Shown: positions 34,400 through 45,289, counted from the stretch's first letter. The stretch: DNA of 64,000 bases from CAWJKP01 sp963843465 (GCA_963843465.1 CAWJKP010000008.1:62001-126000), one strand, 5' to 3'. Notes: generated from the sequence alone by a model not told the origin. Made by a program: numbers and translations.

Positions 34400-35266
34400 T
34401 CATGTTTGTCGCGCGGCGTTCTTCTGCACGACCACGATTGCGCCCAGGATCATGGCACATCCCCAAAGCTGCCGGGCGGCCAGCGATTCCCCGAGCAGAA
34501 AATGGCCGAACAGGGCGGCGAACACGGCTTCCATGCTGAGGATAATGGCCGCATCGGCGGCCGGAGCGTGCTTCTGTCCTGCCGCTTGAAGCGTGTAACC
34601 GGCGGCAACGGAAAACAGGCCGACGTAGACGATGGCCCACCAGCAGCTTGCAAGCCCCGGCAGCGTAGGGGCTTCCCAAACCATTCCCAGCACGACGCTC
34701 AGCGATCCGGCGACAAAGTACTGGCCAACCGAGAACAAGAGGACATCCACCTGCTTGACGGCCCGGCCGACCATCACGACGTGCAGCGCCCAGAGGACGG
34801 CGCCGAACAGTTCCAAGGCATCGCCGGGGCGGAGCCTGAACTGATCGTTCACACTCAGCAGGAACACTCCCGCCGCAGCGATCAGGGCGCCCGCCCACGA
34901 TCGCCAAGCCATCTTTTGCCGCCAAACCATGCGTAAGACCAGCGGCACCAGGACGACGTACAGTCCCGTCAGGAAAGCGGCGTTGCCGGCTGTCGTGAAT
35001 TCCAGGCCGGCCTGTTGGCAGGCGGCGGCGCCGACCAGCAGGATCCCGGCGATCGATGCCCAAGAGAAGAAGGTTTTCGTGGGCCACCGGAAGGGTCGCA
35101 CCCAGGGAAGCAGGATCATCGCGCCAAGCAGGAAGCGGAACCCATTGAAGAGAAAGTACCCCAGGTCCCGTGCAGCCAGTCGCTGCGGGACAAAGGCGCT
35201 TCCCCACAAGAGGGCCGCCAGCAGTAGCAGCATATCGGCACGTAAACGCGGCCCGGCGAGCTTCAT
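34400..35266 (-). CDS. EamA/DMT-family transporter
   Basis: A 288-residue inner-membrane protein with ten predicted helices in two repeated EamA halves, each starting with a typical helix (LLLLAALLWGSAFVPQRLAA; DALELFGAVLWALHVVMVG). EamA proteins move metabolites such as amino acids or drugs, but the substrate cannot be told from sequence. The gene is convergent with the Gfo/Idh gene. The upstream in-frame extension (to 35,339 in another frame) is not protein-like; MKLAGPRLRADM is a plausible start. Confidence 0.85.
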   Translation of the reverse strand: MKLAGPRLRADMLLLLAALLWGSAFVPQRLAARDLGYFLFNGFRFLLGAMILLPWVRPFRWPTKTFFSWASIAGILLVGAAACQQAGLEFTTAGNAAFLTGLYVVLVPLVLRMVWRQKMAWRSWAGALIAAAGVFLLSVNDQFRLRPGDALELFGAVLWALHVVMVGRAVKQVDVLLFSVGQYFVAGSLSVVLGMVWEAPTLPGLASCWWAIVYVGLFSVAAGYTLQAAGQKHAPAADAAIILSMEAVFAALFGHFLLGESLAARQLWGCAMILGAIVVVQKNAARQT

Positions 35267-35882
35267 GGCAAGGCTTTCGGCTGGAAAGCGGTGCAGGCGT
35301 GGACGAGTGAAATGAAGGCCACGTCGGGGACTGGTCCATTTTTCGGCGAGAAAGCGCTTTTCGCCGTTGGACGTAAGGCCGAAAACATGGACCTGTCCCC
35401 CTGGCAGTGCCCCGAACTCCCGGGCTATTGCCGTTGCCGGTCAGTCATTATTCGGGTCTTCCGGAATTTGGGTGGGCCGGACCGGGTGGCAATGACGTGC
35501 GGAACACGGAATTGGGTCACGCGACGGCGCCGAACAGAGAAGAGGAACCCGTACCCGGCACCAAGAAATACGGGTTCCTCTTCTCTGGTTCCGTTCTCTC
35601 GGTTGTCCGTGCCACGCAAGCAAACCTCGGAAGACCCATTATTCTACCACTGGTTGTGTTTGCATATTCGCCATTTTTTGAGATAGCAGCGCTAGATTTA
35701 GCGATCGTTCGACTGTCCGGGAGACAGGCGATGAAGACCAGAACGGCTGTGAGGGTTGCGATCGGAGGCCGCCGACCCAAGAATCGCCGGACCAGCGCAC
35801 CGAAAGGTTGCCATGTTGCCGGAGCCGTGATAGGTTGGACCTCGATTCGGCGCTCAGGACCGACACGAGGAGAGGGTAATCC
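35267..35882. other. Intergenic region with strong hairpin
   Basis: No gene is supported. At 35,535-35,587 a perfect 19-bp-arm hairpin (CAGAGAAGAGGAACCCGTA, 15-base loop, complement) stands out; its CTCTTCTCTGGTTCCG arm matches in inverted orientation the interior of the element at 491-826. Only the end of the region (35,840-35,882) with AGGAGAGGG before the next ATG has an obvious role. Confidence 0.6.
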
Positions 35883-38303
35883 ATGAAACGACACCACCAC
35901 CGTGCGACAGCAGCAGGAGGCAGTCGGGGCCGATCCATCTCGGCCGCCGTGGTGATGATGCTAATCTCGGTTGTTGCCGCCGCCCGGGAGCAGGCTGCGG
36001 CCGGAGCAGATTTCGTACGGCCGTCCCGCCCGGGAGAGGAGGCGAGCTACGAAGGGTATCTCAAGCAGTATGGCGACCCGGGCGTTTTCACCCCCATCGG
36101 GCCGCCGTCCGACCCCGCCGAGACCGCCGTCTCGCCTGGTGGGCAACTCATGTACGGCAACGACCGGTATCTGTCCGGGACAGCCTTCATGGCCAACGCC
36201 CTCGTCTTTGCCCTGGAGGACCAAGGGCGGATCGTCCCCCTTGGGACAGGGCAGCGGACAGAGCAGTCCTTGATGGACGGCCATCTGCCGATCGTGATCA
36301 CCAACTGGCAATACGGGGGTCTGGAACTCCGCGAGACGGCTTTCGCCCGGCCGTTGCGGGACGCGGACTACACGACCGGCCTGGAAAGCACCCTGGCGTG
36401 GGCCGTTTTCAACGTCACGAACCGGGCCGCGACGGATCGCTCCATCGTCTTCCTGGCCGCGCTGCTAGGAGATGAGAAGCATCCCAAACGCGATCTGCGG
36501 CTGGACAGCGGCGTGGTCTTCGAGAACCAATCGGCAAGGTTCTCCTGGAAGGTCCCCCCGGGCTTCCGTTGCGAGTTCCGGCCGGTCTTTCCCGCCAACA
36601 TCCAGGCGAGTCAGGACAAGCCGGCGGATTTGCTCCGCAAGGGAGGGCTCTACAACACGGTTGCCGTCCGCGGCGAACTGCCGGCTGGCCAGACCGTGCG
36701 GCTGGTCTTCAACCGAGTGTTCGATTTCCCCGGCGCCATACACTGGCCCGCATCGCCGCCCCGAGTCCAGCCCGACGAACTGCTGCGGCGCTCCGCGGAG
36801 ACGGACTTGGAGGCCGCCCGGACGGCTTGGAAGGCAAGGGCTGCGATGGTCTCCCGGTTCACGACCCCGGATGCGGTTCTGAACCGGATCGTGGACAAGG
36901 GGATGCTCGACGGGTACTTCCTCACCAAGCGGTGGAACGGGCAGTGGATCGTCTTCGATTCGGTCTGCTATCGTTGCCAGTGGGACGACTCGAGCACGAA
37001 ATGGTTCTACGCCCTGGACCTGATGGGAGACCACGCCACGGCCTCGAAACTCCTCGACACCGTCTTCGCCCGGCAGGGAAAGCGGAAGCCGGCGGGGATG
37101 CGGACCCGGGAGGGCTGTTTCTCGGACGTGACGAACATCTCGCATGACGGCAGCTCCGCCTCGTGGGCAAGCTGCAACGGCTGGGCCCTCTGGGCCATGG
37201 CGCAGCACGCCCGGTTGAGCAACGACCGGACCTGGCTCGCCGCGCACAAGCAGCAGATCCTCGACGGCTGTGCCTGGATCATCCGGGAGCGGCAGGCCTC
37301 GAAGGAGACGCCGGGCAACCCGTGCTCGGGCCTGATCTACGGGATGTTCGTCTGCGACTGCGGTGAAAACGGCTATTTCACCTACACCGACGCCATCAGC
37401 TACATGGGCCTCAGCCAGATGGCGACGCTGCTGGCCGAATGGGGATATCCCGAGGGCCGGAAGCTCTTGGGCGAAGCGGAGGCCTATCGTAAGGACATCG
37501 TGGCCGCGATCGACCGGCTGACCGACAAGTCCCGCGACCCGTGGTACGTTCCCTGGGCCCTTCATGCTCCCAAGCGTGAGGACAACTACCTCAACGGCGC
37601 CTGCGGCCCGATCAACCTCGCCTACGGCGGCGTCCTGCCGCGGGACGATTTGCGAATCCAGCACATCATCCGCTGGAACCTCGACCATACCTACCACGGC
37701 AGCCTGGAGGCGTCGGCGAGGGCCAGCATGTTCTACAGCCAGGATCTCGCCTGCGTGCTCTTGGAGCAGGGCCGCGTCGAGGACTTCCTGCGGATGTTCT
37801 ACGTGATCCTCGCCGCGAACGTGTCGCACGAGACGCTGACAACCTGCGAGTGGCTGACCAACACTCAGCCCCACGTCCATTCCATCTCCAGCCTGGTCCG
37901 CATGTTCCGCACGATGATGATCCAGGAGCGGGATGGGGGCTTGTACCTGCTTCAAGGCACGCCCCGCCGTTGGCTCGATCAGGGAAAGGAGATCCTTATC
38001 AAGGAGGCTCCCACCTGGTACGGTCCGCTCTCCCTGGCCTGCACGTCGGCAGTCGATGAGGGAAAATTGCGGATTCGCCTGGATCTTCCTCCCCGCCTTG
38101 CCGGTGCCCCGATCCATCTGCGGCTGCGGTTGCCCGAGCGATGGGAGACAGGGGAGGTCTTGGTGAATGGCCGAGTGTGGAAGGAAGTCCGGGGCGATGG
38201 GATCGTGCTTCGAGACCTCGGGGGCCACGTTGATGTCGAAGTCAAGGTGGCGTTGGCGGCCGGACGTGAAGCACCCGTGAGACAACCGCCGGCGCCGAGG
38301 TAG
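35883..38303 (+). CDS. Secreted six-hairpin glycosidase-like protein
   Basis: An 806-residue protein with a signal peptide (ISAAVVMMLISVVAAAREQA). Residues 40-290 form a beta-rich N-terminal domain. Residues about 310-680 read as an (alpha/alpha)6 barrel, with aromatic and acidic clusters such as RWNGQWIVFDSVCYRCQWDD and WYVPWALHAPKREDNYLNG. The C-terminus is a small beta domain (LRLRLPERWETGEVLVNGRV) typical of GH families 78, 95, 106 or related. No family-specific catalytic pair can be fixed by eye. AGGAGAGGG precedes the ATG. The convergent neighbours encode two further secreted glycosidase-like proteins, suggesting joint polysaccharide use. Confidence 0.7.
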   Translation: MKRHHHRATAAGGSRGRSISAAVVMMLISVVAAAREQAAAGADFVRPSRPGEEASYEGYLKQYGDPGVFTPIGPPSDPAETAVSPGGQLMYGNDRYLSGTAFMANALVFALEDQGRIVPLGTGQRTEQSLMDGHLPIVITNWQYGGLELRETAFARPLRDADYTTGLESTLAWAVFNVTNRAATDRSIVFLAALLGDEKHPKRDLRLDSGVVFENQSARFSWKVPPGFRCEFRPVFPANIQASQDKPADLLRKGGLYNTVAVRGELPAGQTVRLVFNRVFDFPGAIHWPASPPRVQPDELLRRSAETDLEAARTAWKARAAMVSRFTTPDAVLNRIVDKGMLDGYFLTKRWNGQWIVFDSVCYRCQWDDSSTKWFYALDLMGDHATASKLLDTVFARQGKRKPAGMRTREGCFSDVTNISHDGSSASWASCNGWALWAMAQHARLSNDRTWLAAHKQQILDGCAWIIRERQASKETPGNPCSGLIYGMFVCDCGENGYFTYTDAISYMGLSQMATLLAEWGYPEGRKLLGEAEAYRKDIVAAIDRLTDKSRDPWYVPWALHAPKREDNYLNGACGPINLAYGGVLPRDDLRIQHIIRWNLDHTYHGSLEASARASMFYSQDLACVLLEQGRVEDFLRMFYVILAANVSHETLTTCEWLTNTQPHVHSISSLVRMFRTMMIQERDGGLYLLQGTPRRWLDQGKEILIKEAPTWYGPLSLACTSAVDEGKLRIRLDLPPRLAGAPIHLRLRLPERWETGEVLVNGRVWKEVRGDGIVLRDLGGHVDVEVKVALAAGREAPVRQPPAPR

Positions 38304-38373
38304 CAGCCGCGGTACCCGGCGGGAGCCTAAGAAGCTGTTTCAGAACCAGAGTATGGCGACGGGCCGGACCAGA

Positions 38374-40974
38374 TCATCGCAGCGTGACAATATCCGCACT
38401 CTCCAGCGGCAGGGCGAATCGAGTATGTCCGCCCGCGGATTGGAATCGCAGCTTTCCGTGACGCACGCTTTCCACGCGTCCGATGTTCTTGTCGGTCCGC
38501 ACCTCCACTTGGACCTCCGGCAGAGGCTCCCCGCCCCAGTTGAGGAGCGTGACCGCAATCCCAGCCGAGGAGGCCAGCATCGGGGCCTCGACCAGCGGGC
38601 GGTTCACCGTGACCGGCGGAGTCACGTTGGCCAAACGGACGGGCCACGTAATCCAACTGCGAAGCGAATCGGAGAAACCAACCGGTAGCCCGTCCTTCGT
38701 CCCCGTGGATGACTTCCAGTACGACAGCCCGGGCATCCAGGCGAAATGGACCACCCGGCCGCGTCCCACCCCACGGTCGATCACGGCCGGCGTCCCGTCG
38801 TCGAAACTCGCGGCCGTGGTCTCGGTCGGACCGGTCAGGACGCTCCGCACGCCCACGGCCTGGAAGGGGCCGAGCTTCCCTCTGCCCTTGCCCACCTCCT
38901 TGAGCATCCGAGTATCGGCGACCAGCAACCGGGGCCGGGGCTGCTCTTGAATGCCGGTCGCTTCGCTGAGCACAACACAAGGCTCATCATAGCGGTCCCG
39001 TTGCCCGGCGCCGCTCACCGTAAGCAGGGTCCCGCCGGCACGGGCCCAGTCCACGATCCCCTGCTGGCCCTCCGCGGGGATGTTCGGCTCGGTGACGTAG
39101 AGCACCCGGTAGGGCTTCAGCCCCTGCGGCGACAGGTCGTCCTCGTCCACAAACTCCGCGGGGATGTTGGCGTGCTGCAAGGCGAGGTACAGGTCGAACA
39201 CCTCGGCCATGTAGTCCACGGTCGAGCGATTGAGATCGTTGTTGGTCGCGTCTTGGATCTGATTGGGCAGAGCGATTTCCTGGGCGTCCCAGACAAGCGA
39301 GCTGCGGGGCATGAGGATGGCCACCTCGCTCCGCGGCGGTTTGCCCGGCCAGAGCACGTCCTCGGCGGCACCGATCATGCGGTGGGCCTCGGCCATCTGC
39401 GGCAGGACAGAAGCCCGCTCCGAGTAGCAGTTGCCCGGGAAGTTGTACTCCGGGCCGAAGACGAAGTATTGGATCGCCTTGCCGCCGCCGCCGACAATGC
39501 TGAGCACTTTCTGCACGATGCCGTCCTTGCGGTCGCCGGCCGTGCGTGGGATCACGTAGCCGCCAAACTCCACGCCGCCTCGCGCGGCCGCTGAGCGGAG
39601 CTTGGCGCCGTAGAAAGACCATTGATACGCCCTGTTGTCGCCGAACCAATCCTCGGTCCAGAGCATGGTGCCGCCGCGGAGCCGGCCGAACTCCAGCCAG
39701 TCGTGCCCACCCATGGCCGCATCCGCGTTCTGCTGGTCGGCGTTGTTGGCCACCGGGCCGGGCACGTAGAAGCGGCCGCTGAAAAAGTTCCAGTTGGTGA
39801 AAATGGGCATCCCGGGATAGAACTCCGCCTCCAGGGCCCGCGTGCAGGCCGCGAAGTGCCTCGCCGAGTCGTGGGCGAAGAACCGCATCGTCCAGTAGAA
39901 CAGCCGGCGGGAAGGCAGGTCCTTCGCCTGGCTGCGGCCGGTCGGTCCGACATCTTCCCAGCGCCCGGCCCCCACGTCCGCAAGCCGGAGACCCTGGTCT
40001 TGCAGGTAGCGGCGGAAAGGAGCCATCGCCGCCGGGTTGTCGCGGAGCGACTTGAACGTGCTCGGGTAGTACCAGCCCGGCTCGTCCGACGTGGCGAAGA
40101 TGGCCATGTCCTGCGGGGCGTAGCCCGCCTCCAGATACGGCGTGGCCTGCTGCCGGGCCCAAACGGCGATCGCCTTGGGCGTGATCTTCGGATCGAAGTC
40201 GAAGGCGTAGCCGGGCGGGTTATACACGGCCCAAGCGGTGCAACGTCCCCCGGCCTTGACCAGCAGGTCCCGGATTGGCCGAGACGGCGGCAGCATAATG
40301 GCACTGAATCCCGCCCGCCGGAGCTGCTCGATCCCCTCTTGCCAGTCGCGGCGATCATCGTCCCCGCCGATGAAACGGTCGACGATCGGGAAGCGCTTGG
40401 GTCGCATCGCCTCGGGGACTTGCACGCCTTCGAGTGCTTTCCAGTAGCGGTGGTTGTAGTCGGTCATCGTCGCCGCGTGAGGCCGCCGCTGCTCGTCCCG
40501 CCAGACCAGGATTCCCAGCGACGGTCCGAACAGCTCGCCCGAGAGCTTCACCGCGTCGGCCGTATCCGTGAAGTTCAGCTCGGCCTCGACCAGCGTGGGA
40601 TCGACGACGCCCTGTACCGTCAATCGGAGCACGAGGGGCCAGCCGGGCATGTAAATCGCCGGGTAGCCTTTGAGCGTGGCCTGGGCCTGCGGTCGGCCAA
40701 ACTTGATCCGGGCACTCCACCCGCTTCCTTCGGCGGCCCCGTCGACGCCCGCCAGGGCAAACGAGAACTTCTTACCCTCCGGCGTCTGCCCGCCCAGGCT
40801 CACTACCCGGACCCGGAGCTGAAACTCCGGCAGTTCCTCGGGTTTCAACTTCGAGCCGGCGAGCAAGATCGAAGGCAGAACGAAAATCGCAAGTCCGGCG
40901 ACGACTGGAATTCGCATGGCTATGGATGCGAGCAACGCCGCGCGACGAATCATGATGAAGCCTTCTTTCCTCAT
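38374..40974 (-). CDS. Secreted GH42-like beta-galactosidase-type protein
   Basis: An 866-residue protein with an N-terminal signal (AGLAIFVLPSILLAG). A beta-sandwich domain (about 40-200) precedes a TIM-barrel-like region (about 210-590) with AIFATSDEPGWYYP, MPIFTNWNFFSGRFY and TMLWTEDWFGDN, in which the acidic residues fit catalytic positions of clan A hydrolases. Residues about 590-760 resemble the glutamine-amidotransferase-like trimerisation domain of GH42 (VLYVTEPNIPAEGQQGIVDW; GGTLLTVSGAGQRDRYDEP). A C-terminal beta domain follows. The ATG at 40,974 overlaps the stop of the GH51 gene as ATGA; a second ATG seven codons on is also possible. It is translationally coupled to the GH51 gene. 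Confidence 0.72.
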   Translation of the reverse strand: MRKEGFIMIRRAALLASIAMRIPVVAGLAIFVLPSILLAGSKLKPEELPEFQLRVRVVSLGGQTPEGKKFSFALAGVDGAAEGSGWSARIKFGRPQAQATLKGYPAIYMPGWPLVLRLTVQGVVDPTLVEAELNFTDTADAVKLSGELFGPSLGILVWRDEQRRPHAATMTDYNHRYWKALEGVQVPEAMRPKRFPIVDRFIGGDDDRRDWQEGIEQLRRAGFSAIMLPPSRPIRDLLVKAGGRCTAWAVYNPPGYAFDFDPKITPKAIAVWARQQATPYLEAGYAPQDMAIFATSDEPGWYYPSTFKSLRDNPAAMAPFRRYLQDQGLRLADVGAGRWEDVGPTGRSQAKDLPSRRLFYWTMRFFAHDSARHFAACTRALEAEFYPGMPIFTNWNFFSGRFYVPGPVANNADQQNADAAMGGHDWLEFGRLRGGTMLWTEDWFGDNRAYQWSFYGAKLRSAAARGGVEFGGYVIPRTAGDRKDGIVQKVLSIVGGGGKAIQYFVFGPEYNFPGNCYSERASVLPQMAEAHRMIGAAEDVLWPGKPPRSEVAILMPRSSLVWDAQEIALPNQIQDATNNDLNRSTVDYMAEVFDLYLALQHANIPAEFVDEDDLSPQGLKPYRVLYVTEPNIPAEGQQGIVDWARAGGTLLTVSGAGQRDRYDEPCVVLSEATGIQEQPRPRLLVADTRMLKEVGKGRGKLGPFQAVGVRSVLTGPTETTAASFDDGTPAVIDRGVGRGRVVHFAWMPGLSYWKSSTGTKDGLPVGFSDSLRSWITWPVRLANVTPPVTVNRPLVEAPMLASSAGIAVTLLNWGGEPLPEVQVEVRTDKNIGRVESVRHGKLRFQSAGGHTRFALPLESADIVTLR

Positions 40975-42858
40975 TTGCAGCGCACCTCAAGGACAGTCAA
41001 GGAGAGGGGGGGAAACTCATACGCCAGCCGGCCTTCGACGATGGTTGCCTCGGCCGACTCGGTGCGAATGCGCTCCGGCTCCCGCCAGGAATTGGCGGCA
41101 TCGCGCTCGCCCGCCTTGGCCGTATCCGAAAGCGTCCAAACCTCGGCTTCAGCGGCCAGCGGCAGTAAGGATGTCAGATCGACCGTTCTCTTCTGCGGCT
41201 CCCGCGAGGGGTTGACGACGAAGATCGAAAGACGGTCCTCGCCGCCGAAAGCGTCGCGCTGGTGTCCAGCGCCGGGTGGGCCTCGGCGCCGTCCTCCACC
41301 GCGACCCTCAGCGGATGTCGACCCGCATGGGCGGCGTAAAGCTGCTGGGCATAATAGGTGGGCGTCTTGAAGAGGCCGTGATTGTTGGTCTGAATGATGC
41401 CGCTGCAAAAGCTGTCGACGAGATTGCTGCGGTTGGCGATCTCGATCAGGTCGCAGTGGCGGTGCATGAAGTTGTGATACCGGCTGCACCACAAGGCGTT
41501 GTCGAGCGTCCAGAGCATGGCCCGACCGAGGCCGAAGTCGCCGGCCGTCGTGTTCCATTCGGTAATCCCCAGGCGAATGTCCCAACCCGGGGCATTGCCG
41601 GCGATCATCTTCCGGCAAGCGGCGACGCTCGTCTCCATGGCCGCCAGGTTTTGGCAACCGTAGTGGTGTGGGCAGATGTAATCCAGGTAGGGGCCGGCGT
41701 TGGCCAGCAGCCCCGGCGAGGGAAAGGCCCCCATGAGCTTGATGTTCGGGTCCGCGGCCTTCATCGCCCGGCAGAAATCGGCCACGCCTTTCTGGTAACG
41801 CTCGTCGCCCAGCTCGTTGCCGATCTGCCAGTACTTGACACGATACGGCTCCTGCCGGCCGTTCCGGCGCGGAGCTTGCCCAGGGGCGAGGTGGCGGGGC
41901 CGTTGAAGTACTCAACCTCGTCGGCCGCGTCCTTGGGCGTCTTGCCGGTGAAACGGACGCAGATCAAGGGCTCGGCGCCGACCCACCGGCATAGTTTCAC
42001 AAACTCCTCCAGCCCGGCGTTGCCCGGCTCCAACCCGCCCCAGCACGTGGTGAAGGGGACGCGGCGGGCTGGGTCGCCGATCGTGGCCCGCCAATCGAAG
42101 CCTTCGGTGGCGCTGCCGCCGATGCGAATGATCCCCGGCTTGAGGGCCTTGATCGCTTCCGCCACGTCGCGGCGCCAACCGAAGACGGTATCCGTGGGAG
42201 CGAGCGAGACCTGGTCGATCCAGAGCGTGCCCGGACCGCCGAAGGAGATGGTCAGCGTTGCGCGGTGGTCCGTGTCCGTCGGGGTGAGCGCCGCCTCGAA
42301 CCGCTGCCAGCGCTCTGCGGGCTTGAACTCGGCGGCGGCATAGACCTTGCCCTCTCCCCAAAGCGCCACTCGGACCGGACGGTACAGGTCGCGCGAGCGC
42401 AGGTGCAATGAGCACCGCAGTGGCTGGCCCGCTCTCACGCTGATCCCGCCCTGAGAAACCCCGAGCGTGCAGGGATCGCCGCCTTTCTGGCGGATGCACT
42501 GCGAGACTTTGCCGTTGAAGGCGTCGACGCCGTCGAGCGAGAACTCGCCCCGGTGTACGGCGCCGTCGGGATACCACGGCTGCTCGATGCGGTCGGTCTG
42601 CTTGCGGAACGTGACCCCGTATTCGGGCACCCCCTCGAAGCTGCCGTCGAAGACCTTCTCGGCGAACATCGACGGCGTCAGCCCGCACAGGTACTCGATG
42701 AACTGGCCGCACTGGTAAGGACTGATCTCTCCGCGACAGAGGCGTTGGCGAGTCACCTTCAGAGTCGGCATGTCGCGTTGCGGCTCGCCGCCCGGAGCCG
42801 ACGCCGCTGTCGCCAGGGTGAGGCCGGCCAGGATGGAGTTCCAAAGGAGCCTCGCCAT
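40971..42858 (-). CDS. GH51-type alpha-L-arabinofuranosidase, two frameshifts
   Basis: About 629 residues when two missing bases (near 41,875 and 41,258) are allowed for. There is a signal peptide (SILAGLTLATAASAPGGE). The N-terminal and inserted CBM-like domains (LRCSLHLRSRDLYRPVRVAL) are followed by the catalytic barrel: IRIGGSATEGFDWRATIGD, then VKYWQIGNELGDERYQKG with the acid/base Glu, and LGITEWNTTAGDFGLG with the nucleophile Glu. The last frame encodes the usual C-terminal beta-sandwich (RLSIFVVNPSREPQKRTVDL). Both catalytic residues are present, in the same frame, so the gene is probably intact in the living cell. It would release arabinose side chains from plant or algal polysaccharide. 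Confidence 0.82.
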
Positions 42859-42871
42859 GGCATGTCCCTTT

Positions 42872-43551
42872 CTACTTGGAATGACGAGAAACCAATCGGC
42901 CTGACTGCAAAGTCAGGCTGCGTTGGGCCAATGCCGCAGGGCCCGCATCGTGGGTGACCAGCAGGACGGCCCCGCCTTGGCGATGAAACTCCGCGAGACA
43001 TTCCGACACGGCCCGGGCGCTTTGCTCGTCAAGGTTCCCGGTGGGTTCGTCGCACAGCAGCAGTTGCGGACCGTGTACCAGCGCTCGGGCCAGGGCCGTA
43101 CGCTGCTGCTCGCCGGTGCTCAACTCGGACGGCAGGTGACTGGCTCGGGCGGAAAGTCCGAATTGTTGCAGAAGTTCCTCGGCCCGCACGTGGGCATTCG
43201 TGATCGGACAGGCCAAGGCAGGGGCCAAGACATTGTCGATCACGCTCAAGTACGGGATCAAATGGAACTGCTGGAAGACGAAGCCGAGGCACTGGGCTCG
43301 CCACCGCGCAGGGCGCCGGGCGAGAGGGCGTACACGTCCTGCCCCCGGTAGGCGATCGTGCCGCCGCTGGGCGCCATCAGTCCGCCTGCGGCCAGGAGCA
43401 AGGTGGTCTTTCCGCTGCCGCTGGGCCCCTGCACGGCGACGAACTCGCCCGGCCCAAGCGATAGCGACACGCGATCCAGGGCAGCCACCGGTCCCGCGGT
43501 CCGACCCGCGGGACTCGCATAGACTTTGGAAAGGTCACGAATCTCCAGCAT
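42872..43551 (-). CDS. ABC transporter ATP-binding protein (LolD/MacB-like), one-base frameshift
   Basis: About 226 residues. The first frame has the Walker A motif (GPSGSGKTTLL, residues about 42-52) and the A-loop region; the second has the signature (LSTGEQQRTALARAL), Walker B (LLLCDEPTGNLDEQSA) and the switch His (LLVTHD). The junction lies near 43,300, in GGEP-AQCLGFVFQQFHLIPY, where one base is missing. This class powers FtsX-type permeases in lipoprotein release, toxin export or cell-wall control. The permease gene is the next upstream gene on the same strand. The pair is near the glycosidase genes but need not be related to them. Confidence 0.85.
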
Positions 43552-43567
43552 CTGCGGCTATTCCTTC

Positions 43568-44859
43568 TCAGGTTGCGTTGGCCGTCCTCAGGCTATCGGC
43601 GGGGTCCAACTGGGCGGCCCAGATTGCAGGCAACCAACCGATCAGGGCCGAGAGGATGGGCGTCAGCACGAGAACCATGACAAACAATCGCGGGTCGAAG
43701 AGCGGCTCAAGCGGCGGACCGCCGGAGATCCGGTTCTCTCCAACCCAGCTTCCCAGCCAACCGACAATGAACCCGATCGAGGCGCCAAGCAGCCCGATCA
43801 AGGCGGCGCGGACGAGAACGATGGCCAGAATACGACGAGTCGGCACCCCCAAGGCCCGCAGAATTCCGATTTCGCCGCTGCGACTGCGGACATTGCCCAA
43901 GGCCAGCAGGCCCGCCCAGACCGCACACGCGCCGATCACCAGGGGCACCAGCACGGTGAACAGGCCTTCGCGCTGGCGGGCCGCCGCGGCACGGCTCTCC
44001 TGCTCGCGCCGGATCGCCTCGCGGGCCTCCGCGCGGCGCGGTTGCGGGCCTCGGCGCGAGCCAATGCCTGGCTGCTGAACTCGATCACCTGAGTGTCCGG
44101 AAGCACGCGACCGATATCGGCGCGGATCTGGCCCAGACGATCCGCCGCACAATTGCACTCCAGCGCCTGGATCGCGTTGATCCGGCCTTCCTTTCCCAGG
44201 ATCTGCTGCGACTGGCGGAGGTTGATCCAAAGCGTGATGTCGTCCCGGTTGCCTCGCGGCGGTTGCAACGCCGAGACCGTCAGCGGACTGCCGCACAGCT
44301 CGATCTTGTCTCCCGCCGCAAGTTTCAGGCTGCGGTGCAGCTCGTAACCGACGACCACATGGCCCGGGGCAACCGGATCCAGCAGGGCGGCCTTTCGCCC
44401 CTTTGCCACCAGCGCGATCTCCCCCCGCGTGCCGACCAATTGAATGGTCCGCTCGCGCTCCGGCCACTTCAATTTCTGCTGCAGGATCGGCAGGACGTGA
44501 TTGATCGACATCACTCGCGCTCGGACGAGTCTTTCCGCGTAGTTCTCCGGCATCAGCTTCGAGGCGAAGTCTTCCGCATAGAAATCGGCCAGGTTCTGGT
44601 CCTTGGGCAAAATGAGCACGTTGAAGCCAAGTCCCAGCATGATCTTCCGATAGTCATCCTCCAAGACGGCCATCTTCTTCTCCAATTCGACCTTTTGCTC
44701 CGCGGCGCGTTGCTCGCCGCGGATCGCATAGCGGTCCAGCAGCGAAATGGCCGCCACCACGCTGCCCACCGCCACGAGCACGGCCAAGACGCTCAAAAGG
44801 AAGTTCGTCTTGCGGTAGACGATCTCGCGCTGGATCAGTCGCCATATCGTCATGTTCAA
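43568..44859 (-). CDS. FtsX/MacB-like ABC permease, one-base frameshift
   Basis: About 430 residues. The first frame begins MNMTIWRLIQREIVYRKTNF with the first membrane helix (LLSVLAVLVAVGSVVAAISL) and a large periplasmic domain rich in charged helices. After a missing base near 44,035 the second frame has the last three helices (FTVLVPLVIGACAVWAGLLA; IVLVRAALIGLLGASIGFIV; FVMVLVLTPILSALIGWLPA) and the family motif GEIGILRALGVPTRRI. It is 17 bases upstream of the ATPase gene and shares its direction, so together they form a type VII ABC system. Confidence 0.82.
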
Positions 44860-44959
44860 CGATTCCTTTGCGACGGAGATTCTGGGGAACGCCGCTCCCG
44901 ACTATCTCATCCCTGGCAGCAGGGGTGAAGGGGAAGCGGCCACTGGGCGAGTCGTTCCT

Positions 44960-45089
44960 AATTCGTTTCTGTTGCGGAAGGTCCTGTGTCGCCTTTCGCT
45001 CCGCGAAAGTAGCGGTCAATCCACGCCACTTTCGCGGAGCGAAAGGCGACGATCCAGCCACGCTGCTCTTTCCGCAACAGAAACTAATT
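44960..45089. repeat. Nested palindromic element between glnA and the ABC permease gene
   Basis: Outer arms AATTCGTTTCTGTTGCGGAA and the complement (one mismatch) enclose an inner palindrome at 44,988-45,050 with arms GTCGCCTTTCGCTCCGCGAA. The inner family recurs, in frame, at 62,947-62,997. The element probably ends the glnA transcript or begins the permease transcript. Confidence 0.85.
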
Positions 45090-45235
45090 CTCGCGTCCGG
45101 CTGGGACCATGTCAAATGCCGCCCAGCGGTCTTGAGCGTGGTCGCCGCCGCGGCGGAAGAACCAAGAAAAAGCCTGGCCCGGCAGGGAACCCTTGCGGGC
45201 TCCCCACCGGGCTCAGGACCGTGCCAAGTGCGATC

Positions 45236-45289
45236 GTACTCCTCACGCTCCGCGTGAGGGCCGGCGTCACGGCGGAGCGTGACGAGTAC
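45236..45289. repeat. CACGCTCCGCGTGA palindrome after glnA
   Basis: Starts GTACTCCTCACGCTCCGCGT and ends GGAGCGTGACGAGTAC, lying two bases after the glnA stop. It could be its transcript end. It is a member of the family found in frame at 23,738-23,890 and 28,919-28,971. Confidence 0.85.
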
